Shown piece by piece: positions 1 to 8,433 of a DNA stretch of 15,179 bases. The notes beneath the pieces are model-generated. The model saw nothing but the letters and a program-made list of their open reading frames with translations. It was not told the DNA's origin and did not search any database. A program made the translations under genes and the position numbers. This DNA comes from Bacteroidales bacterium (GTDB lineage: Bacteria; Bacteroidota; Bacteroidia; Bacteroidales; Dysgonomonadaceae). Location: NCBI GenBank assembly GCA_012799155.1, contig JAAZLV010000029.1, positions 1-15,179 of the forward strand, in the 5' to 3' direction. The first letter of the stretch is position 1. Each line of letters opens with the position of its first letter.

Positions 1-119
1 CCCTTACCAATCACGGAATAGAGCATGAGTACTACGTCGGCGGCAACGGCGGCCACGACTGGTCCACCTGGCGCCATCTGCTCTACTACCGCTTTTTACC
101 GAACTTATGGAGAAAATAA
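1..119 (+). CDS. CE1-type esterase, C-terminal fragment (5' end outside window)
   Basis: This is the last 38 codons of a gene that enters from the left, read in the frame starting at base 3 and ending at TAA 117-119. The peptide contains [19 protein letters not shown] followed by [14 protein letters not shown] Gly-Gly-His-Asp-Trp-x-x-Trp segment near the C-terminus is typical of CE1/esterase D-like enzymes (feruloyl and acetyl xylan esterases, enterochelin-esterase fold), where this His is the catalytic histidine. The serine nucleophile and signal peptide are outside the window, so substrate cannot be judged. The stop lies 53 bp before the GH43 start on the same strand, which suggests one operon. 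In a xylan locus a feruloyl or acetyl esterase is the natural reading, but that is inference from context. Confidence 0.7.
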   Translation, partial: LTNHGIEHEYYVGGNGGHDWSTWRHLLYYRFLPNLWRK

Positions 120-120
120 A

Positions 121-140
121 CAATAAAATATCATTTATTG
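121..140. repeat. Short AT-rich inverted repeat in the CE1-GH43 gap
   Basis: CAATAAA (121-127) and TTTATTG (134-140) are perfect 7-bp arms around a 6-base loop, between the esterase stop and the GH43 start. The stem is almost entirely A/T, so it would be weak as an RNA hairpin. It has no following T-tract, so I do not call it a terminator. It could be chance in AT-rich spacer. Confidence 0.3.
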
Positions 141-172
141 AAACGGATCATACACAAATCAGAAAAATAACA

Positions 173-1564
173 ATGAAAATGAATCGTCCTGTTCTAAAAA
201 GCAGAAGTATTCTGCTTATCCTACTGCTAATCCTGTTGCGAATGTCAGCCATTGAGCCAGCAATGGCACAAAACCCTATCGTGCAGACAATCCATACTGC
301 CGACCCAGCCCCCATGGTGTGGAACGACCGGCTATATCTCTATACAACCCACGATGCCGACGGATCCACATGGTTCACTATGGACAACTGGCGTCTCTAT
401 TCCACCAACGACATGGTGAACTGGACCGACCACGGCGTGGTACTCTCATACACCGATTTCGTGTGGGCCAAAGGAGATGCCTGGGCCGCCCAATGCATTG
501 AGAGAGATGGAAAATTCTACATGTATGTGCCGATGATATCCAGGGAGAATAACCGGGGTGCCATCGGTGTAGCGGTAGCCGACAGCCCTATGGGACCTTT
601 TTACGATCCACTGGGTAAGCCGTTGGCACAGACTGACTGGGGTGATATCGACCCCACTGTCTTCATCGATGACGACGGTCAGGCTTATCTTTACTGGGGG
701 AATCCTAATCTCTACTACGTGAAGCTGAACGAAGATATGATCTCCTTCGAGGGAGATATCGTGAAAGTACCCCTTACCGAGGAGTCATTTGGAAAAAGAG
801 AAGGTGACCCACAGCGTAGCACCCTCTACGAGGAGGGCCCCTGGCTTTACAAAAGAAACAATCTCTACTACCTATTCTGGCCGGGTGGTCCCCTGCCGGA
901 ACACATCGGCTACTCTACTAGCCAAAGCCCTGAAGGGCCTTGGAAGTACGGGGGAGTAGTGATGCCTGCACAGGGAAGGGCATTTACCAATCACCCTGGA
1001 GTGATCGACTTTCGAGGCCAGACCTACTTCTTTTATCACAACGGTGCTCTCCCCGGCGGTGGCGGCTTCACCCGTTCCGTGGCGGTGGAAGAACTCAAAT
1101 TCAATGCTGACGGATCTATTCCTCAATTGAACATGACCGAAGGTATCAGCAAGGGTTTGGCTACGCTCAATCCATATCTGTTGAACCAGGCTGAGACCAT
1201 CGCCTTCTCCGAAGGATTCAAGTCGTCGCACAACGACCAGGTGGGGGTATTTGTAACGGCCAACAAGGACGGCAGCTATATCAAAGTACGCGATGTCGAT
1301 TTCCGGGAGAAAGGTGCCACAAAATTCACCGCCCGTGTTGCCACAACCCATAACGATCCCGTCACCCTTGAGGTGAGGCTGGGAAGCCGGGAGGGTGAGA
1401 AGATCGCTTCGGTTCGAATCCCACGTACCGGTGGCAGCGACCGCTGGGCAGTGGTATCGGCTGATCTGAACGGGATCACCGGCCTGCACGATCTCTATTT
1501 CATCGTCAGAGGAAAACCGGGAAGCCATCTGATGTACTTCGATTACTGGAAGTTCTCTGAGTAA
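173..1564 (+). CDS. Secreted GH43 arabinofuranosidase/xylosidase with C-terminal CBM6 (no. 1)
   Basis: Exo-acting five-bladed beta-propeller glycosidase, 463 aa, expected to release L-arabinofuranose or xylose from (arabino)xylan oligosaccharides. The three GH43 catalytic acids are visible: the base Asp44 in TADPAP, the pKa-modulating Asp160 in DIDPTV and the general acid Glu221 in YEEGPW. From about residue 335 ([12 protein letters not shown] to YFDYWKF) follows a CBM6-like beta-sandwich. I chose ATG 173 because it gives a compact signal peptide (hydrophobic LLILLLILL, cleavage near AMAQ). The in-frame ATG at 107 would add 22 polar residues and overlap the upstream gene; ATG 179 is also possible. 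It is a paralogue of the GH43 at 7023-8393 but has a longer loop before the catalytic Glu and a Gly-rich loop (ALPGGGGF) where the other is charged. Family is sure; arabinofuranosidase versus xylosidase is not. Confidence 0.93.
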   Translation: MKMNRPVLKSRSILLILLLILLRMSAIEPAMAQNPIVQTIHTADPAPMVWNDRLYLYTTHDADGSTWFTMDNWRLYSTNDMVNWTDHGVVLSYTDFVWAKGDAWAAQCIERDGKFYMYVPMISRENNRGAIGVAVADSPMGPFYDPLGKPLAQTDWGDIDPTVFIDDDGQAYLYWGNPNLYYVKLNEDMISFEGDIVKVPLTEESFGKREGDPQRSTLYEEGPWLYKRNNLYYLFWPGGPLPEHIGYSTSQSPEGPWKYGGVVMPAQGRAFTNHPGVIDFRGQTYFFYHNGALPGGGGFTRSVAVEELKFNADGSIPQLNMTEGISKGLATLNPYLLNQAETIAFSEGFKSSHNDQVGVFVTANKDGSYIKVRDVDFREKGATKFTARVATTHNDPVTLEVRLGSREGEKIASVRIPRTGGSDRWAVVSADLNGITGLHDLYFIVRGKPGSHLMYFDYWKFSE

Positions 1565-1626
1565 GGTCTCCCCACTCCTGACATACATTGAAACAAACCT
1601 CATCATTCAACAAGACAACAAACAAA

Positions 1627-3570
1627 ATGAAGCATTTATTTCTGATCCTCTCCATCTTATTCACCTTTACAACCCACATGTTTGCGCAGATTGCCACGCT
1701 GACCAGCCCTGACGGGAAGCTGAACCTACAGTTCCACGTTGTGGAGGGACAACCCCAATACTCTGTAGAGTATGAAGGCAAAACCATTCTGGAACAGTCA
1801 CCACTGGGCATTGTTACCAATGAAGGGGATTTTAGCACCAACCTCACATATAAGAGTCACCAAACCACATCGGTAGAAAAGAACTATACCCAGGATAAAA
1901 TCAAGCAGTCGCATATTCGCTATGAAGCCAACAAGATGGTCGTATCTCTCGAAGATGCCAAGCAGAGAGGGCTGAATATCGAGTTCCAGGTAAGCAACAA
2001 CAACGTGGCATTCCGTTATGAACTACCGCAATGGGGTGAGAGAAGAGCCTGCGTGGTTGAAAAAGAAGCTACAGGGTTCAAGTTCCCGGAATCCACCACC
2101 ACCTTTCTCTCTCCGATGATGGGTGCTATGGGTGCATTCGCCAGGACCTCTCCCAGTTACGAGAGCGGTTATACCAACGATGAACCTGTGGGAAAACCGA
2201 CACATGGCAACTTGGGATACGTCTTCCCGGGACTCTTCCGTATTGGGGATGACGGTTGGGCACTGATCTCCGAAACAGGGGTCACAAGCCAGTACTGTGC
2301 CTCCCATTTGAGCGATGGCACCCGCGAGGGGCTTTATCATGTAGCATTTCCCGATATGCGGCAGAACAACGGCTTTGGCAGCAACGGTGCACAGCTCTCT
2401 CTACCCGGATTCACACCTTGGCGCACCATCACCGTAGGCAGTAGCCTGAAACCCATTGTGGAGACCACTATTCCATTCGACCTGGTTGAACCGCTTTACG
2501 AGCCCTCACGTGAGTACCAGTACGGTCGGGGCACCTGGAGCTGGATCGTATGGCAGGACCAGAGTATGAACTGGAATGATCAGGTGAAGTACATCGACCT
2601 GGCTGCGGAGATGGGATATGAATATATCCTGATCGATGCGTTGTGGGATACCAACATTGGCTATGAAAAGATGGAGGAGCTTATCAGTTATGCCAACTCC
2701 AAGAATGTAGACGTGTTCCTCTGGTATAACTCCAACGGAGGATTCAATGATGCACCACAAGGTCCCAGAAACAGGCTAAGCAGCTCCATCGCCAGGAAAG
2801 AGGAGATGAAATGGCTGAAGAAAGTGGGTGTGAAGGGACTGAAAGTCGATTTCTTCGGTGGCGACAAGCAGGAGACCATGCGTTTTTACGAGGATATCCT
2901 CTCCGATGCCAATGATTACGGACTGATGATTATCTTCCATGGCTGCACGTTGCCGCGAGGATGGGAACGGATGTATCCCAACTTTGTGGGCAGTGAAGCG
3001 GTACTTGCCTCCGAGATGTTGATATTCTCGCAGGATGTACGGGAGAAAGAGGCCTTCTACGCTACACTACACCCCTTTATCCGCAACAGCGTAGCCAGTA
3101 TGGAGTTCGGCGGTGTCTTCATGAACAAGTTCCTCAACAGGGGCAATAGCAGGGGACAACAAAGACTGACCACCGATGTATTTCAGATTGCAACCGGCAT
3201 TCTCTTTCAAAACCCGGTACAGATGTTTGCACTGACGCCAAACAACCTGACTGATGCACCTGCCACTCTTATCAACTTTATGAAAGAGATCCCAACCACC
3301 TGGAATGAAACATTGTATATCGACGGTTACCCTGGCAAATATTCTGTCATCGCCCGCCGTCACGGGGAGCAGTGGTACATTGCCGGGGTGAATGCCTTGG
3401 AGGAACCGCTGGAACTGGAACTGAGCCTGCCCATGGTTGCAGGGAAAAAAGTCAGTATCTATTCCGACAACAGCAATCGGGAGGCAGTTGTCAACAGCAG
3501 CAAAATCAATCATAACGGCAAGGTGAAAGTAACGCTCCTGCCCAGAGGAGGATTTGTCATCAAACAATAA
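1627..3570 (+). CDS. GH97 retaining alpha-glycosidase (alpha-galactosidase or beta-L-arabinopyranosidase type)
   Basis: Calcium-dependent GH97 enzyme, 647 aa, the usual length for the family. It has a signal peptide (LFLILSILFTFTTHMFAQ), an N-terminal beta-sandwich (about 20-280), a TIM barrel (about 290-560) and a C-terminal beta domain. The barrel holds YILIDALWD, then GLKVDFFGG with Asp408, then NFVGSEAVLASEM with Glu457 and Glu463. GH97 splits into inverting alpha-glucosidases (SusB type) and retaining enzymes that carry an Asp nucleophile in a KVDF motif. Asp408 puts this one in the retaining group, whose characterised members are alpha-galactosidases and a beta-L-arabinopyranosidase. 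Glu457/Glu463 are candidates for acid/base and Ca ligands. Start: ATG 1627 precedes the signal peptide directly; a TTG 13 codons upstream adds only polar residues. In this locus it probably removes terminal galactose or arabinopyranose from xylan side chains (inference). Confidence 0.94.
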   Translation: MKHLFLILSILFTFTTHMFAQIATLTSPDGKLNLQFHVVEGQPQYSVEYEGKTILEQSPLGIVTNEGDFSTNLTYKSHQTTSVEKNYTQDKIKQSHIRYEANKMVVSLEDAKQRGLNIEFQVSNNNVAFRYELPQWGERRACVVEKEATGFKFPESTTTFLSPMMGAMGAFARTSPSYESGYTNDEPVGKPTHGNLGYVFPGLFRIGDDGWALISETGVTSQYCASHLSDGTREGLYHVAFPDMRQNNGFGSNGAQLSLPGFTPWRTITVGSSLKPIVETTIPFDLVEPLYEPSREYQYGRGTWSWIVWQDQSMNWNDQVKYIDLAAEMGYEYILIDALWDTNIGYEKMEELISYANSKNVDVFLWYNSNGGFNDAPQGPRNRLSSSIARKEEMKWLKKVGVKGLKVDFFGGDKQETMRFYEDILSDANDYGLMIIFHGCTLPRGWERMYPNFVGSEAVLASEMLIFSQDVREKEAFYATLHPFIRNSVASMEFGGVFMNKFLNRGNSRGQQRLTTDVFQIATGILFQNPVQMFALTPNNLTDAPATLINFMKEIPTTWNETLYIDGYPGKYSVIARRHGEQWYIAGVNALEEPLELELSLPMVAGKKVSIYSDNSNREAVVNSSKINHNGKVKVTLLPRGGFVIKQ

Positions 3571-3619
3571 AGAATTACCCAGGTTCATCCTGTTGTGAGT
3601 AATCTCACAATTCTTTATT
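3566..3619 (+). terminator. Nested hairpin between GH97 and GH127 (possible terminator, attenuator or RNA-processing element)
   Basis: Two nested inverted repeats lie here. The outer arms AATAAAGAATT (3566-3576, containing the GH97 stop TAA) and AATTCTTTATT (3609-3619) are perfectly complementary over 11 bp. The inner arms TTGTGAG (3593-3599) and CTCACAA (3604-3610) form a 7-bp stem with a TAAT loop. They share two bases, so folded together they give about 9 outer plus 7 inner pairs with an 18-nt one-sided bulge. There is no clean T-tract after the stem. It may end part of the transcription, protect the GH97 message or bind a protein. It splits the enzyme series into two blocks. Confidence 0.5.
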
Positions 3620-3668
3620 CACAAATGGCAGAAAAGCAGACCACAGTCATTTATTAAAATTCATAAGA

Positions 3669-6047
3669 ATGAAAAGCAAAAACGTTACAGTATTCCTTTC
3701 TCTTTTTATCTGTTTTGCATCTGTACGGGCACAGGAAAAACTTTACATCAACGAGTTTCCAATATCCGATGTAACATTGCTTCAGGGACCATTCAAAGAT
3801 GCACGTGACCTCAACATTGAGGTTCTGTTACAGTATGACGTGGATCGCTTGCTGGCACCCTACCGTAAAGTAGCAGGACTGCCGGAGAAGGCGGAAAGCT
3901 ATCCCAACTGGGATGGATTGGACGGACATGTGGCCGGACATTACCTCTCCGCCATGGCAATCAACTATGCGGCTACCGGCAACAAAACCTGCAAGGAACG
4001 AATGGAATACATGCTATCGGAGCTGAATGCCTGCATGGAGGCCAATGCAGTACACAATGCCGAATGGGGTACCGGCTATATCGGTGGCTTTCCCAACAGC
4101 GCGGCATTGTGGCAGGCGTTCAGGAAAGGCGACTTTGGTTTGTACCACTCCGCATGGGCACCTTTCTACAACCTGCACAAGATGTATGCCGGTCTGCGTG
4201 ATGCCTGGCTTTATGCAAATAACGAAGAGGCCATATCGCTCTTTCTTCAGTTTTGTAACTGGGGCATCGACATCACCGCTGACCTAAGCAATGAGCAGAT
4301 GCAGTCAATGCTTAACATGGAACATGGAGGCATGAACGAGATCTTTGCAGATGCTTACCAGATAACCGGCAACGAGAAATACCTGGTGGCAGCAAGGAGA
4401 TATTCACACAATCTGTTTCTTGAACCTCTGTCGCAGGGAATAGACAACCTCGACAACAAGCATGCCAACACCCAGATACCCAAATTTATCGGCTTTGCCA
4501 GAATCGCGGAACTGAGCGGTGACAATGAGTATGAAAATGCGGGACGTTTCTCCTGGGAGACGATAGTGAAAAACCGTACGCTTGCTTTCGGAGGAAACAG
4601 CCGTCGTGAACATTTCCCCAGTGTGGCGTCAGCTGGTGATTACATCAACGATGTGGACGGTCCTGAGACCTGTAACTCCTACAACATGCTGAAATTGACC
4701 GAAGATCTGTTCCGTGTCCGCCCGTCGGCACATTACGCCGATTACTATGAACGGACACTGTTCAATCACATACTCTCTACCCAGCACCCGGAACATGGAG
4801 GTTATGTCTATTTCACCACGGCACGCCCCCGTCACTATCGGGTCTATTCAACCCCCAACAATGCCATGTGGTGCTGTGTGGGCACTGGTATGGAAAACCA
4901 TAGTAAATACAACCAGTTTATATACACCCATGCAGGCGATTCACTCTACCTGAACCTTTTTATTGCTTCTGAGCTAAATTGGAAGAATAAAAAAGTCAGA
5001 ATAAGACAGGAAACCGGATTCCCATATGAAGAGGGTACGAAACTTACCATTACCGAGGGATCTTCACACTTCCCGCTGATGGTCCGGCATCCGGAATGGG
5101 TAAAGGAAGGGGAGTTGACCATCAGGATAAACGGCAAGGAGGTGAAGTACGACTCACACCCTTCCTCCTATATCTGCATTGAGAGAAGTTGGGTAAAGGG
5201 GGATGTTATGGAAGTGGATCTGCCGATGCACAATAGAGTCGAACCGCTGCCTAGTCTGGAGAACTACATCGCATTCATGCGTGGTCCCATTCTGTTGGGT
5301 GCCAGCACCGGTAGCGAAGACATGAAAGGATTGTTAGCCGATGACGGACGCTGGGCTCAGTACCCGGGTGGGCAGATGTTACCGGTTGACCAGGCACCGA
5401 TACTAGTAGAGGACGACATCCAACAGATTGCAGACAAACTGACTCCAGTAAAGGAACGGCCCATGCAGTTCAAGCTGAATGTCAGGATGGAGAATCCAAT
5501 GGAGGTGACACTTGAGCCGTTTGCAAAGATACACGATGCAAGGTATATGATATACTGGTTGGCACTCTCAAACGATGGATACAGTGCATACAAGGACTCC
5601 CTGACGGCGATCGAAAACGAAAAGATCGCCATTGAACGGCGCACCATTGACTTTGTGGCTACAGGGGAGCAACAACCGGAGACAGACCATGCCATGCAAA
5701 GTGAACACTCAACAGCAGGTAACAGCAACAACCAGTTCTATCGTGAAGCAAACAGGGATGGTTATTTCAGCTATGAAATGAAAACCGGATCAGAAACCAG
5801 TCTCACCCTCCTGGTTCGTTATTGGGGTGCTGAGTGGGGAGGTCGTAAGTTTGACATCTTCATCGACGATGAAAAGCTGTTGACAGAAGAGAATACCGGT
5901 CGCTGGAACCAATCACGATTTTTTGATGTCTCCTATGCTATTCCCGAAAGGATGGTTGCAGGAAAAGAAAAAATCAGGATAAGGTTTCAGTCACTGCCGG
6001 GCAATACCGCCGGCGCAGTCTACTTTATCCGTTTGCTTGGAAAATAA
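3669..6047 (+). CDS. GH127 (DUF1680) beta-L-arabinofuranosidase-family enzyme
   Basis: Zinc-cysteine glycosidase family whose founding member, HypBA1, cleaves beta-L-arabinofuranosides using a Cys nucleophile. The protein has 792 aa with a signal peptide (VFLSLFICFASVRAQ). The family signature is intact: Glu333 and Cys335 in GPETCNSY and the pair Cys402-Cys403 in MWCCVGTG supply the E-x-C...CC zinc/nucleophile set, and Glu314 in RREHF is the candidate acid/base. The (alpha/alpha)6 barrel fills about residues 25-420. A beta-sandwich region and extra C-terminal domains follow; the last about 110 residues (FYREANRDGYFSYEM to GAVYFIRLL) resemble the accessory domain often attached to Bacteroidota DUF1680 proteins. 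ATG 3669 is the only start that keeps the signal peptide. The family also holds an enzyme for an unusual branched acid sugar in rhamnogalacturonan II, so the substrate here is open. Confidence 0.93.
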   Translation: MKSKNVTVFLSLFICFASVRAQEKLYINEFPISDVTLLQGPFKDARDLNIEVLLQYDVDRLLAPYRKVAGLPEKAESYPNWDGLDGHVAGHYLSAMAINYAATGNKTCKERMEYMLSELNACMEANAVHNAEWGTGYIGGFPNSAALWQAFRKGDFGLYHSAWAPFYNLHKMYAGLRDAWLYANNEEAISLFLQFCNWGIDITADLSNEQMQSMLNMEHGGMNEIFADAYQITGNEKYLVAARRYSHNLFLEPLSQGIDNLDNKHANTQIPKFIGFARIAELSGDNEYENAGRFSWETIVKNRTLAFGGNSRREHFPSVASAGDYINDVDGPETCNSYNMLKLTEDLFRVRPSAHYADYYERTLFNHILSTQHPEHGGYVYFTTARPRHYRVYSTPNNAMWCCVGTGMENHSKYNQFIYTHAGDSLYLNLFIASELNWKNKKVRIRQETGFPYEEGTKLTITEGSSHFPLMVRHPEWVKEGELTIRINGKEVKYDSHPSSYICIERSWVKGDVMEVDLPMHNRVEPLPSLENYIAFMRGPILLGASTGSEDMKGLLADDGRWAQYPGGQMLPVDQAPILVEDDIQQIADKLTPVKERPMQFKLNVRMENPMEVTLEPFAKIHDARYMIYWLALSNDGYSAYKDSLTAIENEKIAIERRTIDFVATGEQQPETDHAMQSEHSTAGNSNNQFYREANRDGYFSYEMKTGSETSLTLLVRYWGAEWGGRKFDIFIDDEKLLTEENTGRWNQSRFFDVSYAIPERMVAGKEKIRIRFQSLPGNTAGAVYFIRLLGK

Positions 6048-6087
6048 CCAATCAACGAAACAATGAGTACAGTCACATTTAAAATAA

Positions 6088-7023
6088 ATGAATAGGCATA
6101 TGAAGAATTTAATCGTTATTTTTCAGAAGGCAATGTTTGCCTTGGTATTTCTTGGAACAGGGCTTATGAATCCTCTGTCCGCCCAGACCGCTGATATTGC
6201 GAATCTACCGGAACCGAGAGTCGTTGAAGATGGGGGAACAGGAGCATTTAAGGCAATCATGTATACCGATGAGGGATTGACCACCCATACCATTTTTCGC
6301 CCTGAAGAGCTGAGCCCATTTGGCGAAAAAATCAAGCTGCCCATTATCGCTTGGGGCAACGGAGCCTGTGCCAACTCCCCCTGGGAGCATATCAACTTCC
6401 TCTCGGAAGTGGCTTCCCATGGCTTCCTGGTGATTGCCATCGGCCCAATGCCGGAGGAGGGTGAACGTGGTGGCGGCAGATCTACTGCCTCGCAATTGCT
6501 GGACGCGATAGACTGGGCTATTGCGCAAAACGGTGATCCGTCAAGTCCCTTTTACAACAAGGTGGATGTGACCAAGATTGCAGTCAGTGGCATGTCCTGT
6601 GGTGGCCTGCAGACACTTGAGATAGCTCCTGATCCGCGGGTGACCACCGCAATTGTTTGCAATAGCGGCATCATTGGTGGCGGTGGCGGCATGCCGGGTA
6701 TGCCTGCCCTCACCAAGGATCATCTGAACAAACTTCACACCCCTACCCTTTACCTGTTGGGTGGCGAGAGCGATATCGCCTACAACAACGGGATGGATGA
6801 TTTCAATCGTATCAACCACGTACCGGTATTTGTGGCAAATATGGATGTTGGTCACGGAGGTACCTATAGTCAGCCCCATGGCGGTGCTTTTGCCGAAGTG
6901 GCTACAGCCTGGTACAAATGGCAACTGAAGGGGGATCAGGAGGCAGGCACTATGTTTACAGGTAATCCCAGCAAGCTATCCCAATCTGATATTTGGACCG
7001 TCGACAAGAAAAATCTACCCTAA
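6088..7023 (+). CDS. Secreted alpha/beta-hydrolase, probable carbohydrate esterase of unassigned family
   Basis: A 311-aa alpha/beta-hydrolase with an N-terminal signal peptide (hydrophobic AMFALVFLGTGL, cleavage near PLSAQ). The nucleophile elbow GMSCGG carries Ser170; Asp229 in GGESDIAYN and His256 in VGHGGTY complete a credible triad in the right order. Other marks are PIIAWGNGACANSP (oxyanion-loop region) and a Gly-rich loop, GIIGGGGGMPGMP, after the serine strand. It resembles the broad chlorophyllase/dienelactone/PET-hydrolase-like group and matches no CAZy esterase family I can name. ATG 6100 is an alternative start that keeps the signal peptide. Its TAA overlaps the ATG of the next GH43 (TAATG), so the two are probably translationally coupled. 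Acetyl, feruloyl or another ester on arabinoxylan side chains is a plausible substrate, by context only. Confidence 0.85.
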   Translation: MNRHMKNLIVIFQKAMFALVFLGTGLMNPLSAQTADIANLPEPRVVEDGGTGAFKAIMYTDEGLTTHTIFRPEELSPFGEKIKLPIIAWGNGACANSPWEHINFLSEVASHGFLVIAIGPMPEEGERGGGRSTASQLLDAIDWAIAQNGDPSSPFYNKVDVTKIAVSGMSCGGLQTLEIAPDPRVTTAIVCNSGIIGGGGGMPGMPALTKDHLNKLHTPTLYLLGGESDIAYNNGMDDFNRINHVPVFVANMDVGHGGTYSQPHGGAFAEVATAWYKWQLKGDQEAGTMFTGNPSKLSQSDIWTVDKKNLP

Positions 7024-8393
7024 TGAGAAATCTGACAATCCTCACTATGCTCCTGCTGTTGGCAGGAAGCAGTCTGGGCTATGCACATGAAAATATTCCA
7101 CCCCAGCGCCCCATCATACAAACAAAATATACTGCCGATCCGGCACCACTGGTGTATAATGATACGGTGTTCCTCTACACCAGTCACGACGAGGATGATG
7201 CCATGGGATTCAAGATGCAGGACTGGTTGCTATACTCCTCTACCGATATGGTCAACTGGACCGAGCATGGCGCGGTAGCCTCTTTGAAGGATTTTGCCTG
7301 GGTACCTTACGACAACGGAGCCTGGGCTGTACAATGCGTTGAACGCAATGGTAAGTTCTATCTCTATTGTCCCATGCCCGGGAATGTGGGCATTGGCGTT
7401 TTGGTAGCCGATAGTCCTTATGGACCCTTCAAAGACCCAATTGGCAAGCCGTTGATCAAAAACAGCAATCACGACATCGACCCCACCGTGATGATAGATG
7501 ATGATGGCCAGGCTTATATGTACTGGGGTAATCCAATGGTCTATTATGTAAAGCTGAATGAAGACATGATTTCCTATTCCGGAGAGATCATGCAGGATCC
7601 CACCACCCCTGCAAACTACCAGGAGGGACCCTGGGTCTGGAAACGCAATGGCATGTATTATATGGCCTATGCATCCACTTGCTGTCCCGAAGGAATCGGC
7701 TATGCCATGAGTAGCAAGCCCACCGGAGCATGGGAATATAAAGGAATGATCATAGATGCATCGGAGAAGAGCCGTGGAAATCATCCGGGAATCATTGAAT
7801 ACAAAGGGAAGTCTTATGTTTTTGGACATAGTTACGACCTGTTGAAACAGATCACTCCCAAGTTTTATGAGCGCCGTTCGGTAGACATGGATGAGATGTA
7901 TTACAACCCTGATGGTACCATCCAGAACAGGCATTATTTCTCGGTTGAAGGTCCTGATCAGGTGGGTAACCTTAATCCTTATGTACGAGTTGAGGCGGAG
8001 ACAATGGCTTGGAGCGAAGGAATTAAAACCAGGTTTGAAACGGAATGGGAAGGCGACTTCGACTGGGACCGAGGGAAGAGGATCGCAGACCGAAAGTTTG
8101 TAACGTCCATTCAGAATGGCGATTTCATTAAAGTGCAAGGAGTAGATCTGGCTAACGGAGCAAAATCAATGGAGGTAAGCGTTTCCCCCATTTATAGTGG
8201 TACCATTGAGATCCGTACTGACAGAATAGACGGTCCCCTGATTGCAACCGTTGAGGTGAATAAAACTGGCCAATCCGGACTTTGGGAAACCTTTTCCGCC
8301 CCTGTCGAGGAAGTAGGAGGCGTGCATGATCTCTACTTTGTTTTTAAGGGAGAAAAAGACCTGTTCGACTTCGACTGGTGGCAAATGAAATGA
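7023..8393 (+). CDS. Secreted GH43 arabinofuranosidase/xylosidase with C-terminal CBM6 (no. 2)
   Basis: Second GH43-CBM6 enzyme, 456 aa. Catalytic residues are Asp39 in TADPAP, Asp153 in HDIDPTV and Glu201 in YQEGPW. CBM6-like module from about residue 321 (VRVEAETMAWSEG to FDFDWWQMK). The signal peptide LTILTMLLLLAGSSLGYAHE starts right after ATG 7023, which shares its A with the preceding stop codon; the longer in-frame reading from 6993 would overlap the upstream gene by 31 bases and add a charged stretch, so I rejected it. It shares many identical segments with the GH43 at 173-1564 (GQAYx[16 protein letters not shown], STxDMVNWT), but the active-site rim loops differ: a shorter loop before the catalytic Glu, a CC pair after it (YASTCCPEG), and a charged segment at about 275-290. 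This suggests a different linkage or side chain. The exact subfamily is not assignable by eye. Confidence 0.94.
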   Translation: MRNLTILTMLLLLAGSSLGYAHENIPPQRPIIQTKYTADPAPLVYNDTVFLYTSHDEDDAMGFKMQDWLLYSSTDMVNWTEHGAVASLKDFAWVPYDNGAWAVQCVERNGKFYLYCPMPGNVGIGVLVADSPYGPFKDPIGKPLIKNSNHDIDPTVMIDDDGQAYMYWGNPMVYYVKLNEDMISYSGEIMQDPTTPANYQEGPWVWKRNGMYYMAYASTCCPEGIGYAMSSKPTGAWEYKGMIIDASEKSRGNHPGIIEYKGKSYVFGHSYDLLKQITPKFYERRSVDMDEMYYNPDGTIQNRHYFSVEGPDQVGNLNPYVRVEAETMAWSEGIKTRFETEWEGDFDWDRGKRIADRKFVTSIQNGDFIKVQGVDLANGAKSMEVSVSPIYSGTIEIRTDRIDGPLIATVEVNKTGQSGLWETFSAPVEEVGGVHDLYFVFKGEKDLFDFDWWQMK

Positions 8394-8433
8394 AACCGGA
8401 AGGTTCTGAGAGAATGAAAATAATAATCTGCTG

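Noticed and set aside
107..172. Upstream extension of GH43 no. 1 to ATG 107
   Set aside because: It would overlap the esterase stop and put 22 polar residues before the signal peptide; ATG 173 gives a normal signal peptide.
872..1606. 244-codon open frame on the minus strand
   Set aside because: It lies entirely opposite GH43 no. 1, which has full catalytic motifs; its translation has no recognisable domain and looks like an antisense shadow.
3593..3610. Resemblance of TTGTGAG-TAAT-CTCACAA to a symmetric lac operator
   Set aside because: The half-sites match but the central spacing is 4 rather than 2, it lies behind a stop codon inside a larger inverted repeat, and no LacI-type gene is visible; a hairpin is simpler.
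7230..8138. 302-codon open frame on the minus strand
   Set aside because: Antisense to GH43 no. 2, no motif or signal, composition typical of an antisense frame.
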